Assembly: GCA_934565795.1 (NCBI GenBank)
Contig: CAKTIM010000002.1
Coordinates: 1-64,000 of the forward strand
Direction of reading: 5' to 3'
Length of the DNA: 64,000 nucleotides
Source: an uncultured Oscillospiraceae bacterium
GTDB lineage: Bacteria; Bacillota; Clostridia; Oscillospirales; Oscillospiraceae
Shown in pieces: positions 1-8,863 of this stretch. The notes beneath the pieces are model-generated. The model made no database searches, was not told the origin of the DNA, and saw nothing but the letters and a program-made list of their open reading frames with translations. A program made the position numbers and the translations under genes. Each line of letters begins with the position of its first letter. Position 1 is the stretch's first letter.

Positions 1-76
1 ACATAATGCGGATTCTGTTGCAGATGGCGCTTCCGACGGGGTGAACCACCAAAAATCTGAGGAAAGAGGTATGGCT

Positions 77-3000
77 ATGAAGCAGACGCGGCGGATATTG
101 GCGCTGATTCTCTCGGCGGCGCTCTTGCTGGGCGTGCTGCCCGGCAATGTGCTGGCGGCGGAAATGGAAGATACCCAGCAGGAGGTAACGGAAAACAGCG
201 GGGGGGACATGCAGCCCCTTGCAGAGCAGGAGGAAACGTCCGAGGTAGCAAATCCTCCTGAGGTGACGGAGCCTATCGAGGTAACAAATCCTCCTGAAGT
301 GACGGAGGCCACTGAGGCAACAGAACCCACAGAGGAGACGGAACCCACCGTGGCAACGGAGCCCACCGAGGCAACGGAACCTACCGTGGCAACGGAACCT
401 ACGGAAGAGACCGAACCTGAGGAAGAGGAAGAATCGGACGAATTTACGCAGGCGCGGTTTGAGGAAGAATATGCCGCGGCGGGGGAATACATACTGACGC
501 AGTCGCTGGCCCTCACGTCCGATTTGACGTTGGATCACGACATCATCGTGGCATCCGGCGGTGAGCTCCTGGTTTCGGAGAGCACGACCCTGACGGTTTC
601 CGATGAGCTTACCATCGACGGAGGCACTGTGGATGTGCTTTCCGGCGGCAGACTGGTGCTGGAAAGCGCAGGACGGATCGACGTTCAGCGCGGGCTGCTC
701 CGCGTCCGCGAGTATGCGAACTTCGTCAACAATGCCGGCTCAGATGCGATCTCTGCCGCCCAGGACAGCGGCATTATCCAGGGCATCGACCTGACCGAAG
801 CGGAGCCTACCGAGGCAACGGAACCCACGGAAGAAGAGTATCCGGCGGAAACGGAGACTCCAACGGAACAAGAAGTATTGGAGGATGAGTTCCAGCTGGA
901 GGATGAGCCAGTTGTTTTGGCTGCTACTGGCGGTGGGATTCAGGGAAAGATTGACCTGATTCGAACTGTGTATCCACATGGCAATTTTTTTACAAGTGAT
1001 GGAGAGGAGCATAGCTACAAAGGCACGTGCCCTGCAGATTGCACGTGTAGTTTGTCACAGATTACTTACAAACCAAACCCCAGCGTACTGAGCGGAGCAG
1101 AAGTTTGCCAAAGAGTAGGTGGTCCTAGATGGCAGTGCTATGCGTTTGCAACTTATGTATTTTATAACATATTTGGATGCGATTGGACGAACTGTGGAAT
1201 TGGAGCAGACGCTGAACCCCAGCTGGGGGATGTAGTACAGTTTAATAATCATTATGGCATCTTCCTGTATAGGGGCAGTGATGGTGTATATGTGTACGAT
1301 TGCAATTCTGGCGACTATAAATATCGCTGTGAGGTACACTATGAACAGCTTCAGACTGGGGCAATCCTCAATGTTTACCATGCTCCCAACTATGATGAAG
1401 TAAATGGCACCACTTCTCACACACTTGACCTGAATGGTTTCCTGGATGGGCAAAGTGCGTACGATATTTACGGCTACGGCTCCGTAGACATTTATATTAA
1501 CGGTGAGCTGCATACCGCCGGTGCCTATGATTTCTATGAAGAGCTGCCTATCGGTACGACCTATGAGATCAAAAATATCCAGGCGACTGCGGGGCACAAA
1601 TTTGAAAAGGTGTACTCCGGATCTCTGACTGGAGTCATCAGTAGCAGAGATGTTAATGTTGTTCTTGCTTTTTCGACTTTGCCATTATGCAAGGTCACTT
1701 ACAAAAACAGCAGCGGCGATGTGTCATTGACCGTCTCTCAGGGCGAATACACCGTTGCGGGGGACTATGACAAGAAGGACAATTCCTATTTCATAGGCTG
1801 GGCCTATACGCCCGACGCCGAGATGTTCGACGTTCGTCCCGGCGAAAAAATCAACGTGACAGGGGATGTGACCCTGTATCCCGTCTATATCAGTCACGAG
1901 AATGCCATATCCGGCAAGCCCGTCCTGATTTACGATATCAGCGACTTCCCGGCCGACGGGTATACCATTACGGAAACGACCAAGGATATCTCCGCCTCGG
2001 CAACGGAATCCGGCTGGGGTGACTGGACCGGCTGGTCAACCACGGCGGTAAGCGAAACTGATACCGTTCAGGTGGAGAGCCGCACGGCCTATGGATGGTA
2101 TTATTATCAGTGCCCCAGCTGCGGTGCCCACATGCACGGTTACGGGACATGTTATACCTGGGCCGGTGGCTGTGGCGCGGCGATTCCCAATGACGGCGGG
2201 CATCCTACGTACCTTCCTACCAGCTGGGACGCGGCGCAGGACTGGTACGGGACAGGAAAGTACTACGCCATCATTGACGGCGCAAGGTGGTTCAGATGGA
2301 ATGACGGCGGGACGCAGACGCAGTATCGCTCCCGTCAGCAGGTCACGAATACAACGACTGTGACAAAAACCTACCCAGCCTATGTGATTCTTCCTGAGAC
2401 GGTGGAGACAATTACGGTATCCTACAATGCCAACGGCGGAACGGGTGCTCCGGGCGCGCAGGTATTCTCTGTCGTGCCAGACGGATGGACGCCAAAGCAG
2501 ATTCCGGGACAGGAAGTGCTGGAAACAAAGACCCAGTACAGCTCCCGCAAAAAAACCGTTCAATCAAGCGCCGAAAAGAACCTGGCCGGATGGACGCTGA
2601 TCAGCTCGGAGATTTCCGGCTATGGGGAATGGTCTGACTGGACGGCAACACCCATCAAGGCGGACGAGGATACGGAGGTTCGGACAAAAGAAGTTCCGGC
2701 AACCTATAAGACTGTGTGGCATTACAGCCGTGACACGGCAAACGGATATTCCACCTATGCCATCGGGTATTACGGGAACCCCGAGTACATCACGCTGGAT
2801 TATCAGCTGACGGCGAAGGGAACCATTGACGGACATACGCATTATGGCTCCTATGGCACCACGCTCGTGAACTACTGGTGGAACGAGGAATCCGAATCGG
2901 TCGTTGACCAGAATGCCTATACGGCCTATTCCAGTCGACCGATTTACCACGTGTACAGCTACTACAAATGGTCTGATTGGACGGAGTATTCCGATACTCC

Positions 3001-6000
3001 TGTTACGGCAAGCGAGAATGTAGAGGTGCAGACCAGAACCGTATATCGGTATGCTGCTGGCGTAAAAATTCCAAGCACCGTACCTGTCCGCAGCGGGTAT
3101 ACATTCCTGGGCTGGGCCACTGCCTCGACCGCTACATCGGCAGCTTATCAGCCGGGAGAGCTGTTTGCACCCAGCGCGGATACGACGCTCTATGCCGTTT
3201 GGAAGCGGATCACCTATACAGTTTCCTACAACGCCAATGGCGGCACCGGGGCACCGGCTAGCCAGACGAAGACCCATGGCACAGCGCTGACGCTGTCGGG
3301 GACAAAGCCCTCACGTGCAAACACTTCGGCAGGCAGTTACACGGTTACGTTGAACGCCAACGGCGGGACGGTGAGTACTGGCAAGCTGACAGCATCCAGA
3401 ACGACCAGTTATACCTTTAAAAACTGGAATACAGTGGCTGGTGGAACCGGCACGAGCTACGCTGCTGGAGCCAGCTACACAGCCGAAGCGTCCGCAACAC
3501 TGTACGCTCAGTGGAACAGCAGCTCCACAACGGCATCCGTAACGCTGCCGACTCCGACCCGCACCGGCTGGACGTTCCAGAACTGGAACACCAAATCCGA
3601 TGGTACCGGCACAACCTACAATGCCGGGGCCAGCTACACCCCAAGTGGTAACGTGACACTCTATGCGGTCTGGAAACAGATTACCTATACGGTTTCCTAC
3701 AATGCCAATGGCGGCACCGGGGCACCGGCCAGCCAGACGAAGACCCATGGTACAGCGTTGACCTTGTCGACTACCAAACCCACACGCGCAAACACTTCGG
3801 CAGGCGGCTACACTGTTACGTTGAATGCAAATGGTGGGACGGTGAGTACTGGCAAGCTGACAGCATCCAGAACGACCAGTTATACCTTTAAGAACTGGAA
3901 TACAGTGGCCGGCGGTACAGGCACGAGCTATTCCGCTGGTGCCAGCTACACAGCCGAAGCGTCCGCAACGCTGTACGCCCAGTGGAACAGCAGCTCCGCA
4001 ACGGCGTCCGTAACGCTGCCGACTCCGACCCGCACCGGCTGGACGTTCCAGAACTGGAACACCAAGTCCGATGGCACAGGTACGACCTACAGTGCCGGAG
4101 CCAGCTATACCCCAAGTGGTGATGTGACACTCTATGCGGTCTGGAAGCAGGTCACCTACACGGTATCCTACGATGCCAATGGCGGCACCGGGGCACCGGC
4201 TAGCCAGACAAAGATTTACGGGACTGCACTGACACTTTCAGGCACCAAACCCACACGGGCGAACGCTTCAGCAGGCAGTTATGTTGTAACACTGAATGTG
4301 AACGGCGGGACGGTGAGCACCAGTAAACTGACAGCGAACAGGACGGTCAGCTATGCCTTCAAAAATTGGAATACGGTGGCTGGCGGTGCAGGTACAAGCT
4401 ATGCCGCTGGAGCCAGCTACACAGCCGAAGCGTCTGCAACGCTGTACGCCCAGTGGAACAGCAGCTCCACAACAGCGTCCGTAACGCTGCCCACTCCGAC
4501 CCGCACCGGCTGGACGTTCCAGAACTGGAACACCAAATCCGATGGTACCGGCACAACCTACAATGCCGGAGCCAGCTATACCCCAAGTGGTGATGTGACA
4601 CTCTATGCGGTCTGGAAGCAGGTCACCTACACGGTATCCTACGATGCCAATGGCGGTACCGGGGCACCGGCTAGTCAGACGAAGACCCATGGCACAGCGT
4701 TGACCTTGTCGAGTACCAAACCCACACGTGCAAACACTTCGGCAGGCAGTTACACTGTTACGTTGAATGCAAATGGTGGAGCGGCGAGTACCAACAAACT
4801 GACGGCGGGCAGAACAGTAAGCTACGCCTTTAAAAACTGGAATACGGTGGCCGGCGGTACAGGCACGAGCTATGCCGCTGGAGCCAGCTACACAGCCGAA
4901 GCATCCGCAACGCTGTACGCCCAGTGGAACAGTAGCTCCACAACGGCATCCGTAACGCTGCCGACTCTGACCCGCACCGGCTGGACATTCCAGAACTGGA
5001 ACACCAAGTCCGATGGCACAGGTACGACCTACAATGCCGGAGCCAGCTATACCCCAAGTGGTGATGTGACACTCTATGCGGTCTGGAAGCAGGTCACCTA
5101 CACGGTATCCTACGATGCCAATGGCGGTACCGGGGCATCGGCTAGTCAGACGAAGACCCATGGCACAGCGTTGACGCTGTCGGGGACAAAGCCCACACGT
5201 GCAAACACTTCGGCAGGCAGCTACACTGTCACGCTGAATGCAAACGGCGGAACGGTGAGTACCGATAAGCTGACGGCAGCTCGGACGACCAGTTATACCT
5301 TTAAGAACTGGAATACAGCAGCTGATGGAACTGGCACGAGCTACGCTGCTGGTGCCAGCTACACAGCCGAAGTATCTGCAACACTGTACGCCCAGTGGAA
5401 CAGCAGCTCCACAACGTCGTCCGTAACGCTGCCGACTCCGACCCGCACCGGCTGGACGTTCCAGAACTGGAACACCAAGTCCGACGGCACCGGCACAGCA
5501 TACAACGCTGGAGTGAGCTATACTCCTGTTGGGGATGTGATGCTCTATGCAGTTTGGGAGACAGTCGGAGTAAATGCGCATATCTATACCTCGGATGCCA
5601 ATGGAAGACCGGGAAGTACGGTCACTGTGGCTGTCAATATGGAAAACAACCCGGGTATTGCATCAATTAAGCTAAAGGTACAGTATGACGAAAATCTGGA
5701 ACTTGTATCCACAACCAATCAGGGTGTGCTGCATGGCGTGTATACTACAAGCCGGGAAATTACAACAAATCCATATGTCCTGGTGTGGTCAAACGCAGAA
5801 AACTCGGAGGGGAATGGGACAATCGCACTTCTGACCTTCAAAATCCTGGATACCGCGCCTGATGGCAAATATCCTATTACGATCTGGTGTGATGATGCGG
5901 GAAATGAAAAGCTGGAGGATGTTGCCGTTCGGTCGACTGGCTCCAGTGTAAGCGTAAGGAAGTCCATTCCTGGTGATGTGAATGGGGACGGAAAGGTCAA

Positions 6001-6157
6001 TGTTAAGGACATCACGTTGCTTGCTCAATATCTGGCGGAGTGGGATGTGTCCATTGATTCGAATGCGGCGAACGTGAATGCCGATGGAAAAATCAATGTC
6101 AAGGACATCACACTGCTTGCCCAGTATCTGGCAGAGTGGGACGTTGTCCTGAAATAA
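77..6157 (+). CDS. Giant secreted protein: Cys-peptidase-like domain, five B-repeat units, cohesin and dockerin
   Basis: Predicted 2026-residue exported protein. An ATG at 77 follows GAGG by 7 nt and opens a Sec signal peptide (residues 1-28); in-frame starts at 41 and 71 are worse spaced. A Thr/Glu/Pro-rich acidic linker follows (about 40-130). A papain-fold domain of CHAP/NlpC-P60 type lies near 340-440, with candidate Cys354 (WQCYAFA), His392 (NNHYGIF) and Asp408. Residues 1045-1829 are five tandem 157-residue units resembling InlB/Listeria-Bacteroides B-repeats (YTVSYNANGGTGAP, LYAVWK). A cohesin-like domain (about 1830-1965) and a type I dockerin with two Ca-binding repeats (GDVNGDGKVN, ANVNADGKIN; 1966-2026) end it. 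Cohesin and dockerin in one chain allow chain-to-chain binding. The next gene supplies a cohesin with a sorting signal. Likely a cell-surface amidase/peptidase or adhesin; substrate unknown. Confidence 0.85.
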   Translation: MKQTRRILALILSAALLLGVLPGNVLAAEMEDTQQEVTENSGGDMQPLAEQEETSEVANPPEVTEPIEVTNPPEVTEATEATEPTEETEPTVATEPTEATEPTVATEPTEETEPEEEEESDEFTQARFEEEYAAAGEYILTQSLALTSDLTLDHDIIVASGGELLVSESTTLTVSDELTIDGGTVDVLSGGRLVLESAGRIDVQRGLLRVREYANFVNNAGSDAISAAQDSGIIQGIDLTEAEPTEATEPTEEEYPAETETPTEQEVLEDEFQLEDEPVVLAATGGGIQGKIDLIRTVYPHGNFFTSDGEEHSYKGTCPADCTCSLSQITYKPNPSVLSGAEVCQRVGGPRWQCYAFATYVFYNIFGCDWTNCGIGADAEPQLGDVVQFNNHYGIFLYRGSDGVYVYDCNSGDYKYRCEVHYEQLQTGAILNVYHAPNYDEVNGTTSHTLDLNGFLDGQSAYDIYGYGSVDIYINGELHTAGAYDFYEELPIGTTYEIKNIQATAGHKFEKVYSGSLTGVISSRDVNVVLAFSTLPLCKVTYKNSSGDVSLTVSQGEYTVAGDYDKKDNSYFIGWAYTPDAEMFDVRPGEKINVTGDVTLYPVYISHENAISGKPVLIYDISDFPADGYTITETTKDISASATESGWGDWTGWSTTAVSETDTVQVESRTAYGWYYYQCPSCGAHMHGYGTCYTWAGGCGAAIPNDGGHPTYLPTSWDAAQDWYGTGKYYAIIDGARWFRWNDGGTQTQYRSRQQVTNTTTVTKTYPAYVILPETVETITVSYNANGGTGAPGAQVFSVVPDGWTPKQIPGQEVLETKTQYSSRKKTVQSSAEKNLAGWTLISSEISGYGEWSDWTATPIKADEDTEVRTKEVPATYKTVWHYSRDTANGYSTYAIGYYGNPEYITLDYQLTAKGTIDGHTHYGSYGTTLVNYWWNEESESVVDQNAYTAYSSRPIYHVYSYYKWSDWTEYSDTPVTASENVEVQTRTVYRYAAGVKIPSTVPVRSGYTFLGWATASTATSAAYQPGELFAPSADTTLYAVWKRITYTVSYNANGGTGAPASQTKTHGTALTLSGTKPSRANTSAGSYTVTLNANGGTVSTGKLTASRTTSYTFKNWNTVAGGTGTSYAAGASYTAEASATLYAQWNSSSTTASVTLPTPTRTGWTFQNWNTKSDGTGTTYNAGASYTPSGNVTLYAVWKQITYTVSYNANGGTGAPASQTKTHGTALTLSTTKPTRANTSAGGYTVTLNANGGTVSTGKLTASRTTSYTFKNWNTVAGGTGTSYSAGASYTAEASATLYAQWNSSSATASVTLPTPTRTGWTFQNWNTKSDGTGTTYSAGASYTPSGDVTLYAVWKQVTYTVSYDANGGTGAPASQTKIYGTALTLSGTKPTRANASAGSYVVTLNVNGGTVSTSKLTANRTVSYAFKNWNTVAGGAGTSYAAGASYTAEASATLYAQWNSSSTTASVTLPTPTRTGWTFQNWNTKSDGTGTTYNAGASYTPSGDVTLYAVWKQVTYTVSYDANGGTGAPASQTKTHGTALTLSSTKPTRANTSAGSYTVTLNANGGAASTNKLTAGRTVSYAFKNWNTVAGGTGTSYAAGASYTAEASATLYAQWNSSSTTASVTLPTLTRTGWTFQNWNTKSDGTGTTYNAGASYTPSGDVTLYAVWKQVTYTVSYDANGGTGASASQTKTHGTALTLSGTKPTRANTSAGSYTVTLNANGGTVSTDKLTAARTTSYTFKNWNTAADGTGTSYAAGASYTAEVSATLYAQWNSSSTTSSVTLPTPTRTGWTFQNWNTKSDGTGTAYNAGVSYTPVGDVMLYAVWETVGVNAHIYTSDANGRPGSTVTVAVNMENNPGIASIKLKVQYDENLELVSTTNQGVLHGVYTTSREITTNPYVLVWSNAENSEGNGTIALLTFKILDTAPDGKYPITIWCDDAGNEKLEDVAVRSTGSSVSVRKSIPGDVNGDGKVNVKDITLLAQYLAEWDVSIDSNAANVNADGKINVKDITLLAQYLAEWDVVLK
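3209..5563 (+). repeat. Five tandem 471-bp in-frame coding repeats
   Basis: Unit starts at 3209, 3680, 4151, 4622 and 5093, each exactly 471 bp (157 codons), ending at 5563. Each unit holds about three B-repeat-like modules (NANGGT..., FKNWNT..., FQNWNTKSDGTGT...). Nucleotide identity between units is high, with scattered substitutions and no indels. This suggests recent duplication or gene conversion, and copy number may vary between strains. Confidence 0.95.
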
Positions 6158-6174
6158 GAAATGGAGGCATAAAA

Positions 6175-7779
6175 ATGAAAAAACTAATTGCGGCTCTCGT
6201 CGCGGTGATCCTGTGCTTGAGCATCATGGCACTCCCTGCGATGGCCGACAGCGGGTATGTTTCTCTGTCATCCAACACTGTGACACGGGGAAATCAGGTG
6301 ACGCTGAGCATTTCCGCATCCGGCGGCGTTGAGTTTAGTGGGCTGAAAATAAGAATCAGCTATGACAAGAGTGCATTGAAGATCGTGGGCTGCTCCAGTG
6401 CCCTGGGCGGGATGTCCTTTCAGCCGGGCAACCCTGATAATGCGACTTATGCGCCAGTTTGGTATGGCGCTGGAAACGTCTCTGCTAATGGTGTGATCGG
6501 ATATATTACCTTTGAAGCCCTCGCAAATGCAGCCAAGGGCAGCTATACGATCGGTGTAAGCGTAGAAGAATGCTCAAATCAGGAGGGTGAAGATGTGTCC
6601 ATGGCAGGCGGCGCTGGGACAATCACAATCACGATTCCTCCCTGTGCGAACCACACTTGGAATGAGGGCGTTGTGACGAAGCCTGCTACCTGTGAGGACG
6701 CTGGTGTAAAGACCTACACCTGCACCGTGTGTCAGGAGACGAAGACCGAAGAAATCCAGTCTTTGGGTGGCCATAGCTGGGATGGGGGCACCGTAACGAA
6801 GCCTGCTACCTGTGAGGGCACCGGTGTAAGAACCTACACCTGCACGGTATGTCAGGCCACTAAGACTGAAGAGATCTCCTCTCTGGGCGGACACGCCTGG
6901 GACGAGGGCACTGTAACGAAACCTGCTGCCTGTGAGGACACCGGCGTAAAGACCTACACCTGCACAGTATGCCAGGCTACCAAGACCGAGGACATTGCAG
7001 CCACGGGTCATAGCTGGGACGCGGGTATTGTAACGAAGCACGCCACCTGTGAGAGCACTGGTGTGAAGACATATACCTGTGGGGTATGTAACGCCACCAG
7101 GACGGAGGAGGTTTCCGCCACGGGTCACACTTGGGACGAAGGCGCTGTGACGAAACCCGCTACCTGTGAGGAAACGGGTGTGAAGACATTCACCTGTGCA
7201 GCCTGTAAGACCACCAGAACCGAAGAAATTGCGGCCCTGGGCCACAAGTGGGGTGTATGGATGCCGGTTCAGGGCGAGGATAGCCACAGCCGCCAGTGCG
7301 GTGCCTGCCAGGCAAGCGAAAAGGAAGCCCATGCTTGGGACGGCGGAAATGTGACGAAACCCGCTACCTGCTCCGTTGATGGTGAGAAGACCTTTACCTG
7401 CGCCACCTGCCTGGCCACCAGAATCGATCCTATCCCTGCCACTGGTGTTCACGACTTTACCGATCATTATGACCAGACCGAGGGCGAGGATGTGCACTAT
7501 GGCGTCTGCGCCTGCGGCCAGAAGGGCCCCGCAGAGAAGCACCAGTACACCCAGGAGGGAGACGTCCTGGAAAAGCCTACCACCACGAAGGAAGGAAAGC
7601 AGGAGAAGCTGTGCGTCTGCGGCGCGAAGACCGTTGTCACGTTGGCCAAGATCCCTGCGGAGTATGACGAGGTGCCCAAGACCGGCGACATCACCAATCA
7701 ACTGATTCTGACTGCTTTGGTGTGCATTCTGGGTATTAGCAGTGCGGTTTGTCTATTTAGACGGAAGACTGCTCATTGA
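6175..7779 (+). CDS. Sortase-anchored cohesin protein with Cys-rich repeats
   Basis: Predicted 534-residue wall-anchored protein. The ATG at 6175 follows GGAGG by 7 nt and starts 17 nt after the upstream stop, so the two genes are probably one operon. Residues 1-24 are a signal peptide ending AMA. Residues 27-157 have the strand pattern of a cohesin (VSLSSNTVTRGNQVTLSI, RISYDKSALKIV, GVIGYITFEA). From residue 160 come about six roughly 40-residue units of the form H-x-W...KPATC...TYTC-x-x-C, a Cys-pair repeat common in Clostridia surface proteins. The C-terminus has VPKTG (500-504), a hydrophobic segment and the tail RRKTAH, a canonical sorting signal. The adjacent sortase is the likely partner. 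The role as scaffold for the dockerin of the upstream product is inferred. Confidence 0.85.
   Translation: MKKLIAALVAVILCLSIMALPAMADSGYVSLSSNTVTRGNQVTLSISASGGVEFSGLKIRISYDKSALKIVGCSSALGGMSFQPGNPDNATYAPVWYGAGNVSANGVIGYITFEALANAAKGSYTIGVSVEECSNQEGEDVSMAGGAGTITITIPPCANHTWNEGVVTKPATCEDAGVKTYTCTVCQETKTEEIQSLGGHSWDGGTVTKPATCEGTGVRTYTCTVCQATKTEEISSLGGHAWDEGTVTKPAACEDTGVKTYTCTVCQATKTEDIAATGHSWDAGIVTKHATCESTGVKTYTCGVCNATRTEEVSATGHTWDEGAVTKPATCEETGVKTFTCAACKTTRTEEIAALGHKWGVWMPVQGEDSHSRQCGACQASEKEAHAWDGGNVTKPATCSVDGEKTFTCATCLATRIDPIPATGVHDFTDHYDQTEGEDVHYGVCACGQKGPAEKHQYTQEGDVLEKPTTTKEGKQEKLCVCGAKTVVTLAKIPAEYDEVPKTGDITNQLILTALVCILGISSAVCLFRRKTAH
6652..7440 (+). repeat. Tandem roughly 120-bp Cys-pair repeats
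   Basis: Units begin near 6652, 6772, 6892, 7009 and 7126, with a diverged last unit near 7336. Each encodes H-x-W-D/N-x-G, TKPATC and a YTC-x-x-C pair. Two Cys pairs per unit could bind metal or form disulfides; neither can be decided from sequence. Confidence 0.8.
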
Positions 7780-7810
7780 TACCTGAAGCAAAGGTATTTG
7801 GAAGAATCTC

Positions 7811-7857
7811 TTGAACCACGAACGATGGGCGTTCCTGCCCACCGTTTGTGGTATCAA
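7811..7857. other. Long intergenic hairpin between sortase substrate and sortase
   Basis: CCACGAACGATGGGC (7816-7830) pairs with GCCCACCGTTTGTGG (7837-7851) with one mismatch and one G-U. It can be extended outward by TTGA/TCAA. No U-tract follows, so it is more likely an RNA stability or processing element, or partial attenuator, than a simple terminator. Confidence 0.55.
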
Positions 7858-7892
7858 TGGATGCAGTACGTGGGAGTTTAAGGAGAGAGACA

Positions 7893-8705
7893 ATGGGAAA
7901 GTATTCAAAAAAGCGGAAACGCCGTCCTAGGACGATACCAGTACTACTGGCGATGACGCTGTTTCTTGCGTGCGTTACTGCGGCGCTCTTGATCTACACA
8001 CCCCAGGAGAAAACGGAAAATCTGCAGCTTGCCCTACCTGCAATTCAGAGCATTCCCACGGAAACTGTAGAGGTGCCTGAAACCACGGCGGAGACTGTCC
8101 CGGAGGAAACGAAAAGGCCTGTGCTTCCCAGACTGGAAGAAAAGGCCGCGCAGAACCCGGACATGGTAGGGTGGATTCAAATTGAAGGAACAAAAATCGA
8201 TTACCCTTTGATGTATACCCCCAATGATCCAGAAAAATACTTGCATAAGGATTTTAACGGTCATTTCAGCGTGGGTGGACTGCCATTTCTGGATGCGGCG
8301 TGCAGAATGGATCCGGCCAGTGACAATCTCTTGATCTATGGTCACAATATGCAAAACGGCACCATGTTTCGGCCGCTTCTGTCCTATGAACAGAAAAACT
8401 TTTGGCAGGAACATCCGACCATTCGCCTATCCAGTCTCTATGAAGAGAAAACCTATGAGGTTATAGCAGCTCTGTATGACAGGGTGTACTTCAAGACCGA
8501 GGAGCATTTTAAATTCTATCAGTTTATCGATGCAACTGATCAGGCGTCCTTTGACGAGGCTATATCCTATTTCCGGGAACACGCCCTCTACGATACCGGC
8601 TTGACCGCGAGGTATGGCGACAAGCTGGTGACCCTTGTGACCTGTTCTTACCATGTAGATAACGGTCGCTTCCTGGTGGTTGCCCGGGAAGTGACGGAGT
8701 CATAG
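7893..8705 (+). CDS. srtB: Class B sortase
   Basis: 270-residue membrane-anchored transpeptidase that cleaves sorting signals and links the protein to cell-wall peptide. The ATG at 7893 is chosen because AGGAG lies 7 nt upstream; the in-frame GTG at 7848 sits inside a hairpin and has no Shine-Dalgarno. A basic N-terminus and single membrane segment (about residues 12-32) are followed by an acidic Thr/Glu linker and the catalytic domain. Candidate active-site residues are His151 (YGHNM), Cys251 (TCSY) and Arg259 (GRFLVVAR), in class B arrangement. The upstream substrate ends in VPKTG, which resembles the (S/P)PxTG signal reported for the Clostridioides difficile SrtB. The gene probably serves that substrate. 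Confidence 0.9.
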   Translation: MGKYSKKRKRRPRTIPVLLAMTLFLACVTAALLIYTPQEKTENLQLALPAIQSIPTETVEVPETTAETVPEETKRPVLPRLEEKAAQNPDMVGWIQIEGTKIDYPLMYTPNDPEKYLHKDFNGHFSVGGLPFLDAACRMDPASDNLLIYGHNMQNGTMFRPLLSYEQKNFWQEHPTIRLSSLYEEKTYEVIAALYDRVYFKTEEHFKFYQFIDATDQASFDEAISYFREHALYDTGLTARYGDKLVTLVTCSYHVDNGRFLVVAREVTES

Positions 8706-8770
8706 TGCTTTGCCTATATCCTGAGATGCTCCCTTTTTCTCCGCTGCCGGTTACTCTGAAAAGTATCAAG

Positions 8771-8808
8771 AACGTCCCGAAGTCGCACACACGGCTTCGG
8801 GACGTTTT
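8771..8808 (+). terminator. Intrinsic terminator after sortase operon
   Basis: AACGTCCCGAAG and CTTCGGGACGTT form a 12-bp stem followed by a short T-run (TTTT). Confidence 0.8.
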
Positions 8809-8863
8809 CTGTGTTGCAATCAATCCTCACGGCAATCGAATTGGGTCACCTTATCGCGTTGCT

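Noticed and set aside
3209..5563. CRISPR-like or satellite array
   Set aside because: The repeats are 471 bp, coding and in frame, without unique spacers.
4268..5581. Minus-strand open frame of over 400 codons in the repeat region
   Set aside because: It has the same 471-bp period as the repeats of the plus-strand gene and an Arg/Cys-rich composition typical of antisense reading.
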